DNA of 32,040 nt from Candidatus Peribacteria bacterium. Lineage in GTDB: Bacteria; Patescibacteriota; Gracilibacteria; Peribacterales; Peribacteraceae. The DNA is taken from contig CALRCM010000010.1 of the NCBI GenBank assembly GCA_943354555.1, forward strand, positions 1 through 32,040, read 5' to 3'. Positions 26,373 to 32,040 of this stretch are shown piece by piece. Positions within the stretch are counted from its first letter, which is position 1; each line of letters opens with the position of its first letter. The notes below the pieces were generated by a model. The model saw only the letters and a program-made list of their open reading frames with translations. It searched no databases and was not told the DNA's origin. Position numbers and translations under genes: made by a program.

Positions 26373-26825
26373 GTGCTTCACACACTACGACCATCACGGG
26401 GTGCCGTAACCCGACGCAAGCGCGTCGCACGTGGCAATAGCGCCGGAGGAGGAACAACAGCCGGTCGTGGGACCAAGGGTCAGCAGTCGCGCGTGGGAAA
26501 AGGCCACAACTTTGGTTTTGAAGGAGGTCAGACGCCGCTTGTTCGCCGCCAACCCAAGCTCGGCGGATTTACGCGTCCGCGCTCACTTCGTTACGAAGTG
26601 GTTACCCTCGGAAAGATGGAGAGCCTTCTCGATGCAGGCAGCTACGACGCTGTAGCTCTGCGCCGCAGAGGTCTCGTGCGCTCCGGACGCCCGGTGAAAG
26701 TTCTCGGCAATACTGTTTCCAAGAAGTTCACCCTCACTGTTCAAGCCGCTTCCAAAGGAGCGAGGGCTGCCGTACAGAAGGCAGGAGGCAGTGTTACTAT
26801 CGTTAAGCTGACAGCGCAGAGCTGA
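26373..26825 (+). CDS. rplO: 50S ribosomal protein L15 (GTG start)
   Basis: ARGNSAGGGTTAGRGTKGQQSRVGKGHNFGFEGGQTPLVRRQPKLGGF. Confidence 0.95.
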   Translation: MLHTLRPSRGAVTRRKRVARGNSAGGGTTAGRGTKGQQSRVGKGHNFGFEGGQTPLVRRQPKLGGFTRPRSLRYEVVTLGKMESLLDAGSYDAVALRRRGLVRSGRPVKVLGNTVSKKFTLTVQAASKGARAAVQKAGGSVTIVKLTAQS

Positions 26826-26841
26826 AAGCTGATCGCTCTGC

Positions 26842-28119
26842 ATGTTCACCTACCTCCGCCAACTCTGGCACTCTGAAGAACTCCGCAAGAGGATTCTTGT
26901 TACACTCGGTCTTCTTTTGGCATATCGCGTTGCCGCGCACATCTCCATCCCAGGGGCAGATTCTTTTGCCCTCAAACAGTTCCTCGACTCGCGCCAGGCC
27001 GGCGGTGTGATGGGGGTCTTTGCAGCACTTACCGGTGGTGCGCTCGATAACTTCTCCATCGTTCTTCTCGGACTTTCTCCGTACATCAATGCCAGCATTA
27101 TCGTACAGCTCTGTACCGTGATCTTCCCGAGACTCGAGGCACTAAGCAAAGAAGGAGTAAGTGGTCAGCAGACCATCAACCGCTATACGCGCTGGCTTAG
27201 TCTTCCGCTTACGTTCGTACAGAGCTATGGATTCCTCATCCTTCTCGGTCGTGGGGGCATCCAACTCCTCGACACATCGTTTCCCGCAGTCATCCTCCCG
27301 ATGATCTACGTGACTGCAGGGTCCATCTTCCTCATGTGGATCGGTGAGCTCATCACGGAGAAGGGCATCGGCAATGGTATCTCCCTTATCATCTTCGCCG
27401 GAATCGTCTCCGGAATGCCGGCTTCACTCAGCGCAATGTTTATCGCAGGGGAGGGGAAGCTTGCGGCGTTCTACCTCTTTGCCATCACTTCGATCGCTAT
27501 GCTTGTCGGTGTTGTGCTCTTTACCGACGCGCATCGTCTCATACCTATTACGTACGCTAACCAAGGATCCGGTCGCGGGGTACAGGCAAATATTCCGATT
27601 CGCTTAAACCAGGCAGGCATGATCCCAATCATCTTTGCAATCTCCCTCATCACCCTTCCTGCTATTTTTGCGCAGTTCCTTCAGACGGCGCCGCGCTTCG
27701 CCGGTGTTGTGCGTTTCATTACGACGTATCTCAATCCGCAGTCTCCTAGCTTCACGTACATCATTGGGTACTTCCTGCTCGTGATCGGCTTCACCTACTT
27801 CTACGTCTCCGTCACCTTCAAGCCCGATGAGCTTGCCGAGAGCATCCAGAAGCGTGGCGGCTTTATCCCCGGTATCCGCCCGGGTCGAGCAACTGCGGAG
27901 ATCCTTGCGAAAGTCAGTAACCGCCTGAATCTCTGGGGTGGTGTATTCCTTGGAATCGTTGCGGTCATTCCGCTTTTCTTTACGAAGTATTCCAATCTCT
28001 CGAGTCAGGATCTGCTCATCTCCGGATCAGGATTGATCATCATTGTCGGCGTCGTTATGGAATTGATTAGACAAGTGAATGCGCAGTTGCTTGCACATGA
28101 TTATGAGAAGTTGGTGTGA
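26842..28119 (+). CDS. secY: Preprotein translocase subunit SecY
   Basis: RVAAHISIPGAD, GLSPYINASIIVQL, GNGISLIIFAGIV, ANIPIRLNQAGMIPIIFA, RPGRATAEIL. Confidence 0.97.
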   Translation: MFTYLRQLWHSEELRKRILVTLGLLLAYRVAAHISIPGADSFALKQFLDSRQAGGVMGVFAALTGGALDNFSIVLLGLSPYINASIIVQLCTVIFPRLEALSKEGVSGQQTINRYTRWLSLPLTFVQSYGFLILLGRGGIQLLDTSFPAVILPMIYVTAGSIFLMWIGELITEKGIGNGISLIIFAGIVSGMPASLSAMFIAGEGKLAAFYLFAITSIAMLVGVVLFTDAHRLIPITYANQGSGRGVQANIPIRLNQAGMIPIIFAISLITLPAIFAQFLQTAPRFAGVVRFITTYLNPQSPSFTYIIGYFLLVIGFTYFYVSVTFKPDELAESIQKRGGFIPGIRPGRATAEILAKVSNRLNLWGGVFLGIVAVIPLFFTKYSNLSSQDLLISGSGLIIIVGVVMELIRQVNAQLLAHDYEKLV

Positions 28120-28164
28120 TGGTGTGGTGGTTTTGTGATTTCATGTCGCCCATCGCTTGCGGTA

Positions 28165-28186
28165 GAGACGGCACGTGTGCCGTCTC
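28165..28186. repeat. REP-like palindrome copy 1
   Basis: GAGACGGCAC-GT-GTGCCGTCTC, preceded by GTA. Confidence 0.85.
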
Positions 28187-28197
28187 CAATACGATTA

Positions 28198-28800
28198 TCA
28201 GGCCGGATCATTTGAGACGCCACGCGTGGCGTCTCTACGGGGATGCATCTGCATGAAATTCCGATCACGCTCCCATGTTCTTGGATTTTCCCGAATATAC
28301 GATCGTATATTTTCCAATGCACGGTCAGATCGAATAATGTGATCATAGAATCGGGTTTGCCATCCGAAATCATGGTGACCAATTTCATGAATGCGTTTTG
28401 TGGATGCGCCTTTAATGCGTCCGATGATAGAACCGATGGAAGATGGTTTTAATCGGGGAAGGGGGATGATTGTCGCGACATCGGTTGAGACGGCACAACG
28501 TGCCGTCTCTACAGGATCCACATTATCCCATGGGCAAATTTCTATGATGGCGTGCATATGATTCGGCATCACCACCCATTCATTCAGGATGATGTTTTGC
28601 CGAAGGCACGATGTGCGTGCAATTTCCTGTGCGACAATGCACCCCGCATCCGACAATCCCATTACCCCACTACGGATTTCTCCGAACCATGGATACTGGC
28701 CATGCGTACACGCCGTCACGAAATACATCCCCGCCTCCGCGTAATCCCGCCCTATGAGGCGCGCGGATTCCACCCGATAGCGATCGCGAAACATGGTCAT
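28198..28800 (-). CDS. REP-associated tyrosine transposase (RAYT; IS200/IS605-like Y1 transposase)
   Basis: Y1_Tnp features: AGMYFVTACTHGQ, NEWVVMPNHMHAIIEI (HUH), SIGSIIGRIKGASTKRIHE, WQTRFYDHIIRSDRALENIRSYIRENPRTWERD. Confidence 0.9.
   Translation of the reverse strand: MTMFRDRYRVESARLIGRDYAEAGMYFVTACTHGQYPWFGEIRSGVMGLSDAGCIVAQEIARTSCLRQNIILNEWVVMPNHMHAIIEICPWDNVDPVETARCAVSTDVATIIPLPRLKPSSIGSIIGRIKGASTKRIHEIGHHDFGWQTRFYDHIIRSDRALENIRSYIRENPRTWERDRNFMQMHPRRDATRGVSNDPA
28214..28235. repeat. REP-like palindrome copy 2, inside the RAYT ORF C-terminus
   Basis: GAGACGCCACGCGTGGCGTCTC; encodes RRDATRGVSN before the stop. Confidence 0.85.
28487..28509. repeat. REP-like palindrome copy 3, internal to the RAYT ORF
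   Basis: GAGACGGCACAACGTGCCGTCTC; encodes VETARCAVST. Confidence 0.85.
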
Positions 28801-28870
28801 CTACCGATGATCGTCGAGGTGGGACGGATTGTCAGCTGTACGTACGTCCACCCGAGGATACGTCGACCTC

Positions 28871-28898
28871 GTAGAGACGCCACGCGTGGCGTCTCTAC
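28871..28898. repeat. REP-like palindrome copy 4
   Basis: GTAGAGACGCCACGCGTGGCGTCTCTAC, perfect 28-bp palindrome. Confidence 0.9.
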
Positions 28899-28967
28899 AC
28901 GTTTAACGCCACCAAAATTCCCCACACAAACCATTGCATTTTCTGTGTTTTATTGGAAAATATCTGT

Positions 28968-28988
28968 CCTAGGTCCTATGGACTTAGG
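28968..28988. repeat. Hairpin-forming inverted repeat
   Basis: CCTAGGTCC-TAT-GGACTTAGG, 9 bp with one G.T pair. Confidence 0.6.
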
Positions 28989-29027
28989 ATCGGTCTTTGA
29001 CAGTACAGTGCATTACTTTTCCCTGTG

Positions 29028-29066
29028 CGTAGCACGTTGTTCGCCTTAGGCGGATAGCGCGCTACG
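29028..29066. repeat. Long interrupted hairpin
   Basis: CGTAGCACG-TTGTT-CGCC-TTA-GGCG-GATAG-CGCGCTACG. Confidence 0.6.
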
Positions 29067-29203
29067 TATAGGTGGGAAGATGTTCTTCCCGCTCGCCATT
29101 TTTTCCTCGCGCTTTAGAAAGGAACAACCGCGCATCTATCTGGAAATGCAAACTTCACTCGAGAGGGTTTTCATTTCGTCTCTTGGCAGCGACACGTAGC
29201 AAC

Positions 29204-29217
29204 GTTTGGTACCAAAC
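29204..29217. promoter_or_regulatory. Operator-like perfect palindrome upstream of the isomerase
   Basis: GTTTGGTACCAAAC, 14 bp, about 50 bp before the ATG. Confidence 0.4.
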
Positions 29218-29265
29218 CTATTTCAGTTCTTGGGGCACCTGCCCCGCAGTTGAAGGAACCCGATC

Positions 29266-30414
29266 ATGACTTTGAAGTTTTCCGATGGAGCGCAGGACAA
29301 GCCTGCAATCTTCCTTGCACAATTTCGTTGCAAGAAAGATCCATGGCTTACCCCTGACTCGTGTGCGCAGTGGGCGGTGAAGTTGGGATACGGCGGTGTC
29401 CAGATTCCCGCTTGGGATGATGGGCTCATCGATCTCGCTCGTGCAGCCCAATCGAAGGACTATTGCCAGAATGTCGCTATGCGTCCGTTCACGGATGCAA
29501 AACTGGCGATCACGCATTTGGCCAATCATATCCATGGTCAGTGCGTGGCGATCAACCCGACGCTGTTGCCACTCTTTGAGTGCTTCGCACCCGAGGGGCT
29601 TGCTGGGAATCTCTCGGCGATCAGCGAGTGGGCGGTTGGGCAGATGAAGCTCACCGTCCTGGCGTCGGCGAACATGGGACTCAAAACCGTGTTCGCTTTC
29701 CCAGGAAGCTTCGCCTGGCCCTTCGTGTACCCGTGGCCGCAGCGGCCGCAGGTGCTCATCGCCGCTGCCATGTAGGAGCTGGCTGCTCGCTGGCTTCCCG
29801 TGTTGGATCTCGCCGAGGAGTGCGGTCAGAAAATGGCGTTTGAAGTGCATCCCGGAGAAGACATTTTCGACGGGCGTACCTTCGAGATGTTTTTGGAGGC
29901 TGTGGGGAATCACCCCGCGGTCGGGATCGCCTTCGATCCCAGTCACTTCATCCTGCAAGGGTTGGACTACCTCGACTTCGTCGATACCTATGCCGACCGG
30001 ATTTTCGGTTGCCATTGGAAGGATGCGGAGTTTAAGCCCACGGGATCGCAGGGCGTGTACTCCGGCTACGAGGCGTGGCCGAATCGCGCGGGGCGTTTCC
30101 GCTCGCTCGGCGATGGCCAACTGAATCTTGGCGGGCTGGAGGAACGCTTGCAAGAAAACGGCCTCTCGCTCTGGCGGGTGCTCGAGTGGGAGGATGTCGT
30201 GAAGGGCCGTCAACAGGGTGCCGAGGAAGGTGCCCAAGTGCTCCAAGGCGTCATCGATGGTGATGATGTGTTGCCGAACTTCTTGGAAGTCCGTCCGCAC
30301 AGCGATGTCTTCGATAATTTCGCGGGAGTGAAGTTCAGCCGCGCGACGCTCCAGCGGTGTCTGGGCTTTGCCATCTCTCCGCAGATGGCGACGAAGCTCG
30401 GTCTCTCGGAGTAA
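29266..30414 (+). pseudogene. TIM-barrel sugar phosphate isomerase/epimerase interrupted by one in-frame TAG (29773-29775)
   Basis: ORFs 29266-29775 and 29800-30414 are in the same frame; read-through gives ...LIAAAM-*-ELAARWLPVLDLAEECGQKMAFEVHPGEDIFDGRTFEMFLEAV..., a continuous family-like sequence. Confidence 0.8.
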
Positions 30415-30448
30415 CATCTCTGCACTGTTTCTCTGTCAAAACCACTGT

Positions 30449-30480
30449 CCCGCAGCCGGCAACGGCTGCGGGATTTCTTT
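30449..30480 (+). terminator. Intrinsic terminator after the isomerase
   Basis: CCCGCAGCC-GGCAAC-GGCTGCGGG-ATTTCTTT. Confidence 0.75.
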
Positions 30481-30487
30481 GTATATT

Positions 30488-30520
30488 CGCGCACGAAGAA
30501 TCGTGCGCGTGGTTTTTGTT
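30488..30520 (+). terminator. Second tandem terminator-like hairpin
   Basis: CGCGCACGA-AGAA-TCGTGCGCG-TGGTTTTTGTT. Confidence 0.65.
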
Positions 30521-30525
30521 GTAGA

Positions 30526-30550
30526 GCCGCATCGCCTGCTGGCGTGCGGC
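30526..30550. repeat. Diverged REP-like palindrome
   Basis: GTAGA-GCCGCATCGCC-TGCT-GGCGTGCGGC; shares the GTAGAG lead-in. Confidence 0.5.
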
Positions 30551-30588
30551 AGATTGATTGTTGTATCGATTGTGAAACGCAATAACAG

Positions 30589-30611
30589 GAGACGCAACAG
30601 CGTTGCGTCTC
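30589..30611. repeat. REP-like palindrome copy 5, upstream of adk
   Basis: GAGACGCAAC-AGC-GTTGCGTCTC followed by TAC. Confidence 0.8.
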
Positions 30612-30664
30612 TACCGCAGGCGATTGTCTTGCTTCATTTTGGAAAATTCTCGATTCTATGTTCG

Positions 30665-31228
30665 ATGGACATCGTTTTATTTGGCATCCAAGGAAGTGGC
30701 AAAGGAACCCAAGCCCGAAAACTGGCCGAAGAATTTGGTTACATTCTCTTTGAAACGGGAGGGGCACTGCGAGCCATTGCAGCAACGGATAGCGATCTCG
30801 GGCGGCAGGTGAAGGGCATCATCAATTCCGGTCATCACGTATCACCGGAGATCGTGATGGATGTCGTGAAAGCCGCCGTGAAAGGTTGCCCCAAGGATCG
30901 CCCAATCATTTTTGATGGCATTCCCCGAAACATGGATCAGATGGAGCCATTCGATAAGGTTCTTCGGGAGGCCGGCAGGGAATTTCGCTGCATAGAGATT
31001 CTTGTCGATGAAGAAGCAGCGGTGAAACGTATTCTCAAGCGTGCGGAGATCGAAGGTCGTGCCGATGATGCATCGGAGGAATCCATCCGTCGCCGCATGC
31101 AGCTCTTCCATGAAAAAACAGAGCCGGTGATCGAAGTGTATCGGTCTCGTGGGATTGTCAGCGATGTGAAAGGAGAGGGTGATGTGGAGAAGGTGTATAA
31201 GAGGCTGAAAAAGGCAATTGAAAATTGA
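30665..31228 (+). CDS. adk: Adenylate kinase
   Basis: MDIVLFGIQGSGKGTQARKLAEEFGYILFETGGALR...DRPIIFDGIPRNMDQ...EGRADDASEESIRRRMQLFHEKTEPVIEVY; short-LID form. Confidence 0.95.
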   Translation: MDIVLFGIQGSGKGTQARKLAEEFGYILFETGGALRAIAATDSDLGRQVKGIINSGHHVSPEIVMDVVKAAVKGCPKDRPIIFDGIPRNMDQMEPFDKVLREAGREFRCIEILVDEEAAVKRILKRAEIEGRADDASEESIRRRMQLFHEKTEPVIEVYRSRGIVSDVKGEGDVEKVYKRLKKAIEN

Positions 31229-31315
31229 AAATGGAAAATTGAAAATTAATAGAAACAGAAGTCAATGGTCTGGAATGTTTTATTTTCAATTCTCAATTCT
31301 CAATTTTCAATTTAG
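31215..31315. repeat. Inverted pair of the same AT-rich repeat between adk and map
   Basis: aattgaaaattgaaaatggaaaattgaaaattaat ... ttttcaattctcaattctcaattttcaattt. Confidence 0.7.
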
Positions 31316-31324
31316 TCTGTGTCT

Positions 31325-32040
31325 ATGCCCCAGTGCCAGATCTTCACGGCCAAAGAAATCGAAGCATTCCGCCGCAGCGGTGCCATTCTTCGTGATTGCC
31401 TGCAGTATCTCTCTACGAAGTCCGTCGCCGGCATTGCCACCATCGAACTCGATCAACTTGCGGAATCATTCATTCGAAAGGCCGGCGGACTTCCTGCGTT
31501 TAAAGGATACAAAGGATTCCCCCATACGCTCTGCACATCCATCAATGATGAAGTTGTGCACGGCATGCCCTGTAGTCGTGTACTTCTCGATGGTGACATT
31601 ATCTCTCTCGATTGCGGTGTGACCTACGACGGTATCATCACCGATGCATGTGTCACTGTAGGCGTCGGGCCTATTTCCGAAACTGCGCAGCGATTATTGG
31701 ACACGACAAAAAAAGCGCTTGATGACGGAGTGGCTGCAGTGCGCGGAGGCGGCAGAGTGGGGGATATCTCTTCTGCCGTGCAGAAGGTCGTCGAAGGAGG
31801 GGGATTTCGTTGTGTTTCGGCTCTTACAGGTCATGGTCTCGGGTATACCGTCCACCAGTTTCCCGATGTGCCGAATATTGGCAAGGCGGGAACAGGCCCC
31901 ACTCTTCCTGTTGGCACGGCGATCGCCATTGAACCGATTGTCACCTCAGGAAGAAGTATAGAGATTACGCAGGCGGATGACGGCTGGACGCTGTCTATGG
32001 AAGATGGGGCATTATCCGCGCATTTCGAACATACGGTAGT
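31325..32040 (+). CDS. map: Methionine aminopeptidase type I, 3' truncated by the window (absent from the ORF track)
   Basis: My translation from 31325: MPQCQIFTAKEIEAFRRSGAILRDCLQ...CTSINDEVVHGMP...DGDIISLDCGVTYDGIITDACVTVGVG...GHGLGYTVHQFPDVPNIG...AIAIEPIV...DGWTLSMEDGALSAHFEHTVV. Confidence 0.93.
   Translation, partial: MPQCQIFTAKEIEAFRRSGAILRDCLQYLSTKSVAGIATIELDQLAESFIRKAGGLPAFKGYKGFPHTLCTSINDEVVHGMPCSRVLLDGDIISLDCGVTYDGIITDACVTVGVGPISETAQRLLDTTKKALDDGVAAVRGGGRVGDISSAVQKVVEGGGFRCVSALTGHGLGYTVHQFPDVPNIGKAGTGPTLPVGTAIAIEPIVTSGRSIEITQADDGWTLSMEDGALSAHFEHTV

Noticed and set aside
29072-29269. Short plus-strand ORFs before the isomerase
   Set aside because: Cover hairpins and palindromes; no conserved motif.
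29773-29775. Genome-wide amber (TAG) recoding
   Set aside because: TAG terminates rpsS and the Wzt-like ATPase at expected positions; only this one gene is interrupted.
28165-30611. CRISPR array
   Set aside because: Palindromes are irregularly spaced, lie in coding and intergenic sequence, and show no spacer periodicity or cas genes.
1-32040. UGA-to-glycine recoding, as in Gracilibacteria/Absconditabacteria
   Set aside because: TGA ends rpsE, rpsC and adk at family-appropriate positions, and conserved glycines use GGN codons.

Overview
The window looks like a CPR-type bacterial genome; a Peribacteria-like affiliation is my inference only. It reads well with the standard bacterial code: TAA, TAG and TGA all end full-length conserved genes. 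Layout: (1) 3' part of a beta-CASP/MBL nuclease. (2) A surface-polysaccharide locus at 1.1-11.1 kb: ABC-2 permease, Wzt-like ATPase, methyltransferases, an AsnB-type amidotransferase, a fused double GT4 and a fused methyltransferase+GT2+GT2. (3) A class II lysyl-tRNA synthetase joined in frame, through a 21-residue poly-Ser linker, to an HD-domain hydrolase. (4) An SGNH-like membrane protein. (5) A long ribosomal-protein cluster: rplC-D-W-B-rpsS-rplV-rpsC-rplP-rpmC-rpsQ-rplN-X-E-rpsN-H-rplF-R-rpsE, then a DJ-1/PfpI gene, a tRNA-like structured element and an antisense SLH+CAP protein, then rplO-secY. No rpmD is seen between rpsE and rplO. (6) A RAYT/IS200-like transposase island with REP-like palindromes, two of them inside the transposase ORF. 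(7) A TIM-barrel sugar isomerase split by one in-frame TAG. (8) adk and map (map runs off the window). The leads I find most interesting are the LysRS-polySer-HD fusion, the tRNA-like element ending in CCA without a D-stem, the REP palindromes domesticated as coding sequence, the near-identical IQKSQ-KQKSA tails on L22 and L29 (related in L4), and a synonymously diverged echo of the rpsE N-terminus in its leader.
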